Shown here in pieces: positions 1 to 7,434 of a stretch of DNA of 7,468 nt; position 1 is the stretch's first letter; the number at the start of each line of letters is the position of its first letter. The stretch is from NCBI GenBank assembly GCA_902783615.1, contig CACZRQ010000136.1, positions 1-7,468 of the forward strand, written 5' to 3'. The DNA comes from an uncultured Bacteroidales bacterium (GTDB lineage Bacteria > Bacteroidota > Bacteroidia > Bacteroidales > Bacteroidaceae). The position numbers were made by a program, and so were the translations under genes. The notes beneath the pieces are model-generated. The model did not search any database and was not told the origin of the DNA. It saw only the letters and a program-made list of their open reading frames with translations.

Positions 1-83
1 CCTCTTCCCATCCCGAACAGAGAAGTTAAGCCCGGTCACGCCGATGGTACTGCCCACAAGGTGGGAGAGTAGGTAGCCGCCGT
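1..83 (+). rRNA. rrf: 5S ribosomal RNA, 3' part (5' end outside window)
   Basis: This is the 3' portion of a 5S rRNA gene, the small RNA of the large ribosomal subunit. The conserved stretch CCGAACAGAGAAGTTAAGC (14-32) and the following GCCGATGGTACTGC (41-54) and GTGGGAGAGTAGG (61-73) are diagnostic for bacterial 5S and look Bacteroidota-like. The 5' 25-30 bases are missing because the window starts inside the gene. The 3' end is set at about 81-84, after GCCGCC, because the pairing partner of the terminal helix is not visible. It is presumably the last gene of a 16S-23S-5S operon lying to the left. Confidence 0.95.
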
Positions 84-92
84 CTTTTCAGC

Positions 93-138
93 GAGGACAG
101 TTTTCGTGCTTCATGCATGGAGGCTGTCCTTCTTTTTT
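93..138 (+). terminator. Rho-independent terminator of the rRNA operon
   Basis: GAGGACAG (93-100) pairs with CTGTCCTT (124-131): seven Watson-Crick pairs plus one G-U. The 23-nt loop is followed by a T-rich tail (TCTTTTTT, 131-138). It lies about 10 nt after the end of the 5S gene, so it most likely ends the rRNA transcript and insulates the ATPase operon downstream. The loop is longer than usual, which may reflect some internal pairing. Confidence 0.8.
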
Positions 139-257
139 ATGCCTATATATGTGCCAAAACACCTCCTTTTTCCTGCAAAATGGCAGTGTCGGATTGTTTT
201 TTTAGCCTTTTGACAATTTTTTTTCGTCAAACAATGGAATATTTCAAAGGTTTTTCG

Positions 258-266
258 TAAATTTAC
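258..266 (+). promoter_or_regulatory. Candidate -7 element of a Bacteroidota promoter for the ATPase operon
   Basis: TAAATTTAC matches the Bacteroidota -7 consensus TAnnTTTG at all but the last position of the core. It would place transcription start near 270-275 and give a leader of about 70 nt. No clear TTTG-like -33 element is found 19-21 nt upstream (the bases there read AATGGAAT), so the call is weak. It is the best match I found in 139-340, the only sizeable non-coding stretch before the operon. Confidence 0.35.
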
Positions 267-282
267 ACCCAAAGAAGGTGTA
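264..282. repeat. Inverted repeat over the probable transcription start
   Basis: TACACC (264-269) and GGTGTA (277-282) are perfect reverse complements separated by 7 nt (CAAAGAA). The left arm overlaps the candidate -7 element. In DNA this could be an operator; in RNA the start site would probably lie within it, so a full 5' hairpin would form only if transcription starts at or before about 264. The function is unknown. Confidence 0.45.
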
Positions 283-299
283 GTGTGCCTTTTTTGCTG

Positions 300-323
300 G
301 TAAAAATAATTGTAAAAATAATA
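300..323 (+). repeat. 12-nt tandem repeat in the A/T-rich leader before subunit E
   Basis: GTAAAAATAATT (300-311) is followed directly by GTAAAAATAATA (312-323), identical in 11 of 12 positions, ending 17 nt before the ATG at 341. Bacteroidota generally lack strong Shine-Dalgarno sites, and A-rich unstructured leaders tend to support initiation there. No Shine-Dalgarno-like sequence is seen before this start. A role as a translation enhancer is an inference. Confidence 0.5.
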
Positions 324-340
324 TAAAACTTCTACTAATC

Positions 341-937
341 ATGGAAAACAAAATTCAAGAGCTAACCGATAAAATTTATCGAGAAGGCGTTGAAAAGGGC
401 AATGTGGAAGCTCAGAAGCTGATTGCAAATGCTCAAGGTGAGGCAAAGAAAATTATGGAAGAGGCCCAGAAACAGGCTGAGGGCGTTTTGACCAACGCGC
501 GTAAGCAGGCTGATGAAATGATGGCTAATGCCAAGTCGGAGTTGCAGCTTTTTGCTGACCAAGCTGTCAATGCCTTAAAGTCTGAAGTAGCATCATTGTT
601 GACCAACAAGATTGTTGATGCTGACGTGAAGAACTTCACAAGTAACAAGGATTATCTGAATTCCTTCATCGTGTCATTGGCTAAACAGTGGACAGCCAGC
701 GAGCCGGTAAAGATCTCTACTGCCGATGCTGCTGGTCTGACCAAATTCTTTGCTGCCCAGGCCAAGGATCTGCTGGATAAGGGCGTGAAGATAGAGCAAG
801 TGAATGGCTTGAAGACGCTGTTCTCCATCTCTCCTGCCGACGGATCGTACAAGGTGAATTTCGGTGAGGAAGAGTTTGCTAACTATTTGAAAGACTTCTT
901 GCGTCCTCAATTGGTTGATTTGCTGTTCAAGAAATAA
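341..937 (+). CDS. atpE: V/A-type ATPase subunit E (peripheral stalk)
   Basis: This is the peripheral-stalk subunit that holds the A3B3 head against the membrane stator so that it does not turn with the rotor. At 198 aa it is the usual family size. Residues 1 to about 80 are a long, charged, alanine-rich helix (for example EAQKLIANAQGEAKKIMEEA, 23-42), as expected for the coiled coil that normally pairs with subunit G/H. Residues about 100-198 form the globular part that contacts the head, ending in FLRPQLVDLLFKK, which resembles the family's conserved end (L.P.v...LF). The ATG at 341 is the first in frame after the A/T-rich leader and begins the coiled coil directly. It is the first gene of the operon, 12 nt before the DUF2764 gene. 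No G/H partner gene is visible. The symbol follows V-type usage (also ntpE) and is not the F-type c subunit. Confidence 0.93.
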   Translation: MENKIQELTDKIYREGVEKGNVEAQKLIANAQGEAKKIMEEAQKQAEGVLTNARKQADEMMANAKSELQLFADQAVNALKSEVASLLTNKIVDADVKNFTSNKDYLNSFIVSLAKQWTASEPVKISTADAAGLTKFFAAQAKDLLDKGVKIEQVNGLKTLFSISPADGSYKVNFGEEEFANYLKDFLRPQLVDLLFKK

Positions 938-949
938 CGCTTATTTGTT

Positions 950-1798
950 ATGAGTCAGTATTATTATTTGGTTACAGGTCTTCCGGAACTCTCTCTGGAT
1001 GACAATAAACTGAACTATACTGTAGGCGATTTCAAGACAGAATTCTATCCGCAATTGTCGAAGGAAGACCAGAAACTGGTTGACTTGTATTACCTGAAGT
1101 TTGACAATGCTAATCTGCTGAAACTGCTGAAAGATAGGGAAGCGGTGATTGATCCTCGCGGAAATTTCACTGCCGATCAGTTTGTGGCTGTATTCAAGCA
1201 ATTTAATGAGGAAGGTGTCATCACTTCCCCGGGCTCATTACCACCTTATATAATAAAGTTTATACAAGCCTACCTGACCCAGCAGGAGGAAGGTACCGCT
1301 TCCGATGTGCTGGTGGAGGACTGGCTGGCCGGACTTTATTATGAGTATGCCATGCAATGTAAGAATGATTTTGTGTCGTCGTGGTTTGAATTCAACCTGA
1401 ACTCCAACAACGTGTTGGTAGCTCTGGCAGCCAGGAAATACAAGATGCAGATTGCACCGCTGGTGGTGGGAGACACGGAAGTATGCCGCGCATTGAAGAC
1501 ATCGAACGCACGTGATTTCGGCTTGACTACCGAACTTGACTACTTTGACCAGCTGTTGAAGGTCAGTGAAACGGAGGACTTGGTGGAAAGGGAGAAGAAA
1601 CTTGATCAGATCCGTTGGAAATGGATGGAAGACAAGACTTTCTTCGACTATTTCTCCATCGAGCGCCTGTATGTTTTCCTGCTACAGTTGGAGATCATTG
1701 AGCGTTGGATTTCTTTGGATAAGGAGAAAGGTAGCCAGATGTTCCGTGAAATCATCGATTCATTGAAAGGTGAAGTCAGGGTACCTAAAGAATTCTGA
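950..1798 (+). CDS. DUF2764 family protein of the V-ATPase operon, possible diverged subunit C
   Basis: This is a 282-aa soluble, helix-rich protein with no signal peptide or membrane segment. It is recognised as the DUF2764-type protein found in Bacteroidota V-ATPase operons. An unannotated gene also sits between E and A in Chlamydia and Borrelia, from memory. Visible features are the N-terminal YYYLVTGLPEL (4-14), an internal repeat (FDNANLLKLLKDRE, 51-64, against NLNSNNVLVALAARK, 149-163), and a C-terminal part FFDYFSIERLYVFLLQLEII (231-250). The last resembles the end of C/AC39 subunits, where a Pro/Gly-rich turn precedes a helix with conserved acidic residues. In archaeal operons C and F lie between E and A, exactly this slot. 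I infer that it is the rotor-to-ring socket (C/d) or replaces it. No function is proven. The gaps are 12 nt to E and 21 nt to A, which implies co-transcription. Confidence 0.85.
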   Translation: MSQYYYLVTGLPELSLDDNKLNYTVGDFKTEFYPQLSKEDQKLVDLYYLKFDNANLLKLLKDREAVIDPRGNFTADQFVAVFKQFNEEGVITSPGSLPPYIIKFIQAYLTQQEEGTASDVLVEDWLAGLYYEYAMQCKNDFVSSWFEFNLNSNNVLVALAARKYKMQIAPLVVGDTEVCRALKTSNARDFGLTTELDYFDQLLKVSETEDLVEREKKLDQIRWKWMEDKTFFDYFSIERLYVFLLQLEIIERWISLDKEKGSQMFREIIDSLKGEVRVPKEF

Positions 1799-1819
1799 AT
1801 AAAATAATAAAATTAATAT

Positions 1820-3601
1820 ATGGCAACAAAAGGATCTGTAAGTGGAGTGATCTCCAACATGGTAACCCTCACCGTTGACGGACCTGTTTCCCAGAATGAA
1901 ATCTGCTATATTCATACTGGTGGAGACAGCCTCATGGCTGAGGTGATAAAAGTGGTGGGCTCTCAGGTTTACGTCCAGGTGTTTGAAAGCACACGCGGAC
2001 TGAAAGTAGGAGCCGAAGCTGATTTTACCGGCCACATGCTTGAAGTTACAATGGGACCGGGCATGCTCTCTAAGAATTATGATGGTCTGCAAAACGACCT
2101 GGATAAGATGGAGGGCGTATTCCTAAAACGCGGACAATATACTTATCCGCTTGACAAAGAAAGAGTTTGGCATTTCGTGCCATTGGCTAAAGTGGGCGAT
2201 GAGGTAAAGGCATCCTATTGGTTGGGCCAGGTGGAGGAAAACCACCAGCCGCTGAAAATCATGGTTCCTTTCCAGCAGCAAGGCGTATGTACCGTCAAGT
2301 CGATCGTTGACGAAGGTGACTACACCATCGAAGACACGATTGCTGTTTTGCAAGATGCTGAAGGCAATGAGGTGAAGGTGAACATGATTCAGAAATGGCC
2401 TGTGAAAGTGGCCATGACGAATTACGTAGAGAAACCCCGTCCTTTCAGACTGTTGGAAACGGGCGTGCGTGTGATTGATACCCTTGACCCTATCACCGAG
2501 GGTGGTACAGGCTTTATCCCAGGACCGTTCGGTACAGGAAAGACCGTGCTGCAGCACGCCATCTCCAAGCAGGCAGAAGCCGACATCGTGATTATCGCAG
2601 CCTGCGGTGAGCGTGCCAACGAGGTGGTGGAAATCTTTACCGAGTTCCCCGAACTGGTGGACCCACATACCGGCAGAAAGTTGATGGAACGTACCATCAT
2701 CATCGCAAACACCTCTAACATGCCTGTGGCTGCGCGTGAGGCATCTGTCTATACAGCCATGACGCTGGGTGAATACTATCGAAGCATGGGTTTGAAGGTG
2801 CTGCTGATGGCCGACTCTACTTCACGTTGGGCGCAGGCTTTGCGTGAGATGTCGAACCGTATGGAGGAATTGCCTGGCCCAGATGCATTCCCAATGGACC
2901 TTTCTTCTATCATCTCAAACTTCTATGGCCGTTGCGGTTATGTGAAGCTTTACAACAATGAGAGCGGTTCAATTACCTTCATCGGTACCGTATCGCCTGC
3001 AGGTGGTAACCTCAAGGAGCCTGTGACCGAGAACACCAAGAAGGTGGCCCGCTGCTTCTATGCATTGGAGCAGGACCGTGCCGACCGTAAGCGTTATCCG
3101 GCCATCAACCCAATCGACTCTTATTCGAAGTATGTGGAATATCCTGAATTCCAGGAATACATCGCCAAGCGTATCGAACCTACCTGGCTCGATAAGGTGA
3201 ACGAGCTCAAGACCCGTCTGCAGCGTGGTAAGGAAATCTCCGAGCAGATCAACATTTTGGGTGATGACGGTGTGCCAGTTGACTATCACGTTACATTCTG
3301 GAAGGCTGAGCTGATTGACTTCGTGATTCTCCAGCAGGATGCCTTCGACGAGATCGATGCCGTGACCCCACTGGAACGTCAGGAGGAAATCATGAACCTT
3401 GTGATTGACATCTGCCACACTGAATTCAAGTTTGATACATTCAATGATGTAATGGATTTCTTCAAGCGAATGATCAATATCGGCAAGCAGATGAACTACG
3501 CTCCTTTCAAGTCGGAGAGATACTACGACTACAAGAACGAGCTGATGGAATTGTTGAAGGAACGTGCCATTGATGAGAGTGTTTCTAAATTGTTAAAATA
3601 A
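1820..3601 (+). CDS. atpA: V/A-type ATPase catalytic subunit A
   Basis: This is the catalytic nucleotide-binding subunit of the A3B3 head. At 593 aa it is full length for V/A-type A subunits and longer than F1 beta. The N-terminal beta-barrel (about 1-72) is followed by the extra 'bulge' domain special to A subunits (about 110-200). The Walker A loop is GPFGTGKT (235-242, K241), where many relatives have S or C in place of the T. The conserved GER motif follows at 263-265, with E264 as the predicted catalytic glutamate. The Walker B strand LLMADSTSRWAQALREMS begins at 328, with D332 as the Mg-binding aspartate. The C-terminal helical domain is complete, and all key residues are present. The ATG at 1820 follows a 21-nt A/T-only spacer; B begins 15 nt after the stop. 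Ion coupling cannot be judged from this subunit. Confidence 0.98.
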   Translation: MATKGSVSGVISNMVTLTVDGPVSQNEICYIHTGGDSLMAEVIKVVGSQVYVQVFESTRGLKVGAEADFTGHMLEVTMGPGMLSKNYDGLQNDLDKMEGVFLKRGQYTYPLDKERVWHFVPLAKVGDEVKASYWLGQVEENHQPLKIMVPFQQQGVCTVKSIVDEGDYTIEDTIAVLQDAEGNEVKVNMIQKWPVKVAMTNYVEKPRPFRLLETGVRVIDTLDPITEGGTGFIPGPFGTGKTVLQHAISKQAEADIVIIAACGERANEVVEIFTEFPELVDPHTGRKLMERTIIIANTSNMPVAAREASVYTAMTLGEYYRSMGLKVLLMADSTSRWAQALREMSNRMEELPGPDAFPMDLSSIISNFYGRCGYVKLYNNESGSITFIGTVSPAGGNLKEPVTENTKKVARCFYALEQDRADRKRYPAINPIDSYSKYVEYPEFQEYIAKRIEPTWLDKVNELKTRLQRGKEISEQINILGDDGVPVDYHVTFWKAELIDFVILQQDAFDEIDAVTPLERQEEIMNLVIDICHTEFKFDTFNDVMDFFKRMINIGKQMNYAPFKSERYYDYKNELMELLKERAIDESVSKLLK

Positions 3602-3616
3602 TACCAGAGAAGAAAT

Positions 3617-4936
3617 ATGTCAACTAAAGCATTTCAAAAAATATATACCCAGGTGACTCAGATTACCAAGGCTACGCTTTCACTGAAAGCCAAAGGCGTT
3701 GGTTATGATGAGCTCGCTACGGTAAACGGCAAACTTGCTCAGGTGGTGAAGATTGCCGGTGACGAGGTTACTTTGCAGGTGTTTGAGGGTACACAGGGTA
3801 TCCCAACGAACGCTGAGATCGTATTCCTCGGTAAGTCGCCTACGCTGAAGGTTAGCGACCAGTTGGCTGGCCGTTTCTTCAATGCTTTTGGCGATCCCAT
3901 TGACGGTGGTCCTGAAATCGAAGGTGTTGAGGTAGAGATCGGTGGTCCTTCCGTGAACCCCGTTCGTCGTAAACAGCCTTCTGAACTGATTGCTACCGGT
4001 ATCGCAGGTATCGACTTGAACAATACCTTGGTGTCGGGTCAGAAGATTCCATTCTTTGCCGACCCAGACCAGCCTTTCAACCAGGTGATGGCATTGGTTG
4101 CCATGCGTGCCAAGGCCGATAAGATTATCCTGGGTGGTATGGGTATGACCAACGATGACTACCTGTTCTTCAAGAATGTGTTCTCGAATGCAGGTGCGTT
4201 GAACCGTATCATCAGCTTCATGAACACCACCGAGGATCCTCCAGTAGAACGATTGCTGGTGCCCGACATGGCGTTGACAGCTGCCGAGTATTTCGCCGTA
4301 GAGAAGAACGAGGCTGTGCTGGTGCTGCTGACTGATATGACCTCATATTCAGATGCTTTGGCAATCGTGTCGAACCGTATGGACCAGATTCCTTCGAAGG
4401 ACTCCATGCCAGGTTCACTCTATTCCGACTTGGCAAAGATCTACGAGAAGGCGGTGCAGTTCCCAACGGGCGGTTCCATCACCATCATCGCAGTCACCAC
4501 ACTGTCGGGAGGCGACATCACCCATGCTGTGCCTGATAATACAGGTTATATCACTGAGGGTCAGCTGTTCCTGCGTCGTGATAGCGATATCGGTAAGGTG
4601 ATCGTCGATCCATTCCGTTCACTGTCTCGATTGAAACAGAACGTAAGTGGTAAGAAGACCCGTAAGGATCATCCTCAGGTGATGAATGCTGCCGTTCGTC
4701 TGTATGCCGATGCTTCGAATGCGAATACCAAGATGGACAACGGTTTCGACTTGACCGAGTACGATGAACGCACCCTTGCGTTTGCAAAAGAATATTCTGA
4801 CAAGTTGCTGGCTATTGACGTGAACCTCGATACCACCGAAATGCTTGACGTGACATGGGGATTGTTCGGCAAGTATTTCCGTCCTGAAGAGGTGAACATC
4901 AAGAAGGAATTTGTAGAAAAGCATTGGCCTAAGTAA
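3617..4936 (+). CDS. atpB: V/A-type ATPase regulatory subunit B
   Basis: This is the non-catalytic partner of A in the hexameric head, and it completes each active site at the A/B interface. At 439 aa it is slightly shorter than the usual 455-480. The position of the P-loop is occupied by FFADPDQPFNQV (146-157), with no GKT, as expected for B. LLTDMTSYSDAL (237-248) corresponds to the family's Walker B-like strand. DNTGYITEGQ (307-316) and RSLSRLK (334-340) are family signatures; R338 matches the arginine finger of Enterococcus hirae NtpB by motif. The start is supported by the family-like opening and a weak purine run (AGAGAAG) about 5 nt upstream. D begins 20 nt downstream. Despite the symbol, it is not the F-type a subunit. 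Confidence 0.97.
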   Translation: MSTKAFQKIYTQVTQITKATLSLKAKGVGYDELATVNGKLAQVVKIAGDEVTLQVFEGTQGIPTNAEIVFLGKSPTLKVSDQLAGRFFNAFGDPIDGGPEIEGVEVEIGGPSVNPVRRKQPSELIATGIAGIDLNNTLVSGQKIPFFADPDQPFNQVMALVAMRAKADKIILGGMGMTNDDYLFFKNVFSNAGALNRIISFMNTTEDPPVERLLVPDMALTAAEYFAVEKNEAVLVLLTDMTSYSDALAIVSNRMDQIPSKDSMPGSLYSDLAKIYEKAVQFPTGGSITIIAVTTLSGGDITHAVPDNTGYITEGQLFLRRDSDIGKVIVDPFRSLSRLKQNVSGKKTRKDHPQVMNAAVRLYADASNANTKMDNGFDLTEYDERTLAFAKEYSDKLLAIDVNLDTTEMLDVTWGLFGKYFRPEEVNIKKEFVEKHWPK

Positions 4937-4956
4937 TTAACTAAACTATAAATAAA

Positions 4957-5562
4957 GTGGCTATTAAGTTTCAATATAATAAAACCTCACTTCAGCAGTT
5001 GGAGAAGCAGCTGAAAGTGCGTCAGCGTACCCTTCCTATAATTAAAAATAAGGAGAGTGCTTTGCGTATGGAAGTAAAACGATGCAAAGACGATGCTGTC
5101 AAGCTAGAAGAGGGGTTAGAGAAAGGAATTCAAGCTTACGAGGCCATGTTTGCTCTTTGGAGTGAGTTCGACGCATCCTTGGTCAGTGTGAAGGATGTGC
5201 AACTCGATGTCAAGAAAATTGCTGGTGTGCGTGTACCTGTGTTGGATAATGTTGATTTTGAGACCAAGAAATATAGTATGTTCAACATGCCGAAGTGGTA
5301 TGCCGACGGTGTAACTCTCTTGACAGGCCTGGCCAAGACAGCCATTGAAAGAGAATTTGTTGTTGCAAAGTTAAATCTGCTTGAGCATGCCCGTAAGAAG
5401 ACCACCCAAAAGGTGAACCTCTTCGAGAAGGTGCAGATTCCTGGTTATCAAGATGCTATTAGAAAGATTAAGCGTTTTATGGAAGATGAAGAAAATCTTT
5501 CAAAGTCATCTCAGAAAATCATGAAGGCTCATCAGGAGGCAAGGAAGGAGGCTGAGTCATGA
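4957..5562 (+). CDS. atpD: V/A-type ATPase subunit D (central rotor shaft), GTG start
   Basis: This is the central shaft that turns inside the A3B3 head and transmits torque to the membrane ring, the counterpart of F1 gamma. At 201 aa it is of normal length. The N-terminal helix (about 5-70, with the conserved LKVRQRTLPIIKNKESALRM at 19-38) and the C-terminal helix (about 125-200, with TQKVNLFEKVQIPGYQ at 150-165) form the antiparallel coiled coil. The middle section is the tip domain. The start is a GTG at 4957, which gives the family-typical MAIKFQYNKTSL; the next in-frame ATG is at codon 38 and would remove the conserved N-terminus. The stop overlaps the start of subunit I by 4 nt (ATGA), which suggests translational coupling. 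Confidence 0.96.
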   Translation: MAIKFQYNKTSLQQLEKQLKVRQRTLPIIKNKESALRMEVKRCKDDAVKLEEGLEKGIQAYEAMFALWSEFDASLVSVKDVQLDVKKIAGVRVPVLDNVDFETKKYSMFNMPKWYADGVTLLTGLAKTAIEREFVVAKLNLLEHARKKTTQKVNLFEKVQIPGYQDAIRKIKRFMEDEENLSKSSQKIMKAHQEARKEAES

Positions 5563-7394
5563 TTAGTAAAATGAAAAAACTCACGTTCCTGATTTACCAT
5601 CAGGAATACGAGGCTTTCCTTTCCCAGATTCGTGAGCTGGGCGTGATTCACGTGCAGGAAAGACAGGCAGGTCTGATGAATGATGACTTGCAAAAATCGT
5701 TGTCAAGACGTGCTCTTTATAAGGATGTGTTAAAAGACATGTCATTCAAGATAAAGGATAAAGCTGATGAGACCATTCATCGTGACTTGCCTGTGGATGA
5801 TTTGTTGAACCAATATGCAGAACTCAACAACAAAATTGCCAACCTCACTCAGCAGTTGCCTTCTCTTGATAAAGAGATAGCGGAGATGTCTGTTTGGGGC
5901 GACTTCGATTGGCAGACTATTCGAAAGCTTGAAAAGGCAGGCTATTATATTCAGTTCTATGCCTGCTCAGAACGTGAATTCAACCCTAAGTGGGGGGAAT
6001 TATGTGACATAGTGCCTATCGATAAGGCAGTGGGTCGCTTGAGTTTCATTACTGTTTCACGTGAACCCGTTAAACTGGAAATTGAGCCATTGCGACTTCC
6101 TAATTTAAGTCTGACTGAGTTAGATAGCAAGAAGACTGGTATTCAGGATGCTTTAGTTGCAGCTAAAGACGAACTGACGGCTTTTTGTGTTGCCAACTAC
6201 AACACCCTGGTGCAATACAATAAGGAGTTAGACGGCGAGATAGACCTCATTAAGGTACGTCTCGATGGTGAACCTCAGGCTGAAGGTGCTGTGATGGTTA
6301 TGGAAGGCTGGGTTCCTGTAGAGAACGAACAACCTGTAAAAGAATACCTTGACAGTAGTAGCGTTTATTATGAGATACGTGATACTCAGAAGGGCGACAA
6401 TCCACCTATCAAGTTGAAGAACAACTGGTTTGTGAAGTTGTATGAGACGCTTACCAGTATGTATGGTATGCCGTCATACACTGAGTTTGATCCAACACCA
6501 CTCATCGCACCTTTCTTCTCTCTTTTCTTTGCTTTTTGCTTGGGTGATGCAGGTTATGGTCTGGTACTCATAGCATTGGGTATGATTTTGAAGAAGAAGA
6601 TGCCGGATATGAAAGGTATTATGAACTTAGTAATCTCATTGGGTATTTTCACAGCTATCTTTGGCACTGTGTTGGGAACTTTCTTCGGTATAAATATTTA
6701 CGAGGCTACTTGGGTGCCTGAAGGCTTGAAGAACTTTATGGTATCAGGTAAGGTAGAGGTCGCTGGTGGTACCTATGATAAACAAATGATTCTGGCCTTG
6801 GGTATTGGTGTGGTACACACCATTGTAGCTATGCTTATCAAGGCATTGGTACAGACTTCTCGTTTTGGATTCAAGAATGCGTTGGGTGCATGGGGATGGT
6901 TCTTACTGATAGGTTTTGGCTCTGTCATTGCCACTTTTATGTTCCTCAACTTGATACCTCAGGACATCTCGAAGTGGGCATTGATTGGCATCGGTGGTGT
7001 AGCTGCCATAGGTATCTATCTGTTGAATGACCTGCATCGCAATGTTCTTATCAACATTGGTGCCGGTGTATGGGATACCTACAACATGGCTACAGGTCTG
7101 ATGGGCGATATCCTTTCTTACATGCGTCTCTATGCCTTGGGCTTAGCAGGTGGTATGTTGGGTGGCGTGTTTAACTCGTTGGGCCTCATGGTACAGGAAG
7201 GTATTGGTGGCATCCCTGGATGGGTTGTTTGTTGCCTCATCTTGGTGTTGGGTCATGCGTTCAACATTGCTATGTCGTGTATCAGTGCTTTTGTTCACCC
7301 GTTGCGTTTGAACTTTGTTGAATACTTCAAGAACTCAGGATATGAGGGTACTGGTGTGCTATACAATCCTTTTACAAATATCGATAAGAAATAA
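5559..7394 (+). CDS. atpI: V/A-type ATPase subunit I (membrane stator, ion half-channels)
   Basis: This is the membrane stator subunit, homologous to eukaryotic subunit a. It lies beside the rotating K ring, forms the two ion half-channels, and anchors the peripheral stalk. Residues 1 to about 310 form the soluble cytoplasmic arm, with helical stretches around 80-110 and 190-235. Residues about 313-590 carry around eight hydrophobic segments (roughly 313-329, 331-344, 355-377, 408-430, 443-464, 473-489, 517-545, 555-589), as is normal for the family. R523 in LSYMRLYALGLA (519-530) is the conserved arginine that faces the ring carboxylate (yeast R735 by motif). R583 in AFVHPLRLNFVEYF (577-590) matches the second conserved arginine (yeast R799). 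At 611 aa it is within the usual 600-700 range. The ATG overlaps the D stop codon (ATGA), and K follows after 40 nt. Confidence 0.96.
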   Translation: MISKMKKLTFLIYHQEYEAFLSQIRELGVIHVQERQAGLMNDDLQKSLSRRALYKDVLKDMSFKIKDKADETIHRDLPVDDLLNQYAELNNKIANLTQQLPSLDKEIAEMSVWGDFDWQTIRKLEKAGYYIQFYACSEREFNPKWGELCDIVPIDKAVGRLSFITVSREPVKLEIEPLRLPNLSLTELDSKKTGIQDALVAAKDELTAFCVANYNTLVQYNKELDGEIDLIKVRLDGEPQAEGAVMVMEGWVPVENEQPVKEYLDSSSVYYEIRDTQKGDNPPIKLKNNWFVKLYETLTSMYGMPSYTEFDPTPLIAPFFSLFFAFCLGDAGYGLVLIALGMILKKKMPDMKGIMNLVISLGIFTAIFGTVLGTFFGINIYEATWVPEGLKNFMVSGKVEVAGGTYDKQMILALGIGVVHTIVAMLIKALVQTSRFGFKNALGAWGWFLLIGFGSVIATFMFLNLIPQDISKWALIGIGGVAAIGIYLLNDLHRNVLINIGAGVWDTYNMATGLMGDILSYMRLYALGLAGGMLGGVFNSLGLMVQEGIGGIPGWVVCCLILVLGHAFNIAMSCISAFVHPLRLNFVEYFKNSGYEGTGVLYNPFTNIDKK

Positions 7395-7434
7395 AATAAC
7401 AAAAAAATTAATAACAAATAAAAATTAAATCATT

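Noticed and set aside
152..185. A TGCCA/TGGCA inverted repeat in the intergenic region, considered as a regulatory hairpin.
   Set aside because: The arms are only 5 bp with a loop of about 24 nt, no T tract follows, and this is within chance expectation.
139..213. A 24-codon reading frame from ATG at 139 just after the terminator, and another of 18 codons from ATG at 149.
   Set aside because: Both are short, lie between a terminator and the probable promoter, lack a recognisable start context, and encode nothing familiar. Chance is the simplest explanation.
2123..2668. A 181-codon open frame on the minus strand inside subunit A.
   Set aside because: It lies entirely within a well-supported gene, its product is not recognisable, and long antisense frames are common opposite conserved, codon-biased genes.
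2969..3418. A 149-codon open frame on the minus strand inside subunit A.
   Set aside because: It is a shadow of the catalytic subunit with no independent support.
4052..4087. Lack of a GKT-type P-loop in subunit B, considered as a defect.
   Set aside because: B subunits of V/A-type ATPases are normally non-catalytic with a degenerate P-loop; the rest of the protein and the arginine finger motif are intact.
3739..4601. Several overlapping open frames on both strands inside subunit B.
   Set aside because: They are all contained in the subunit B gene, overlap each other, and have compositions typical of off-frame translation.
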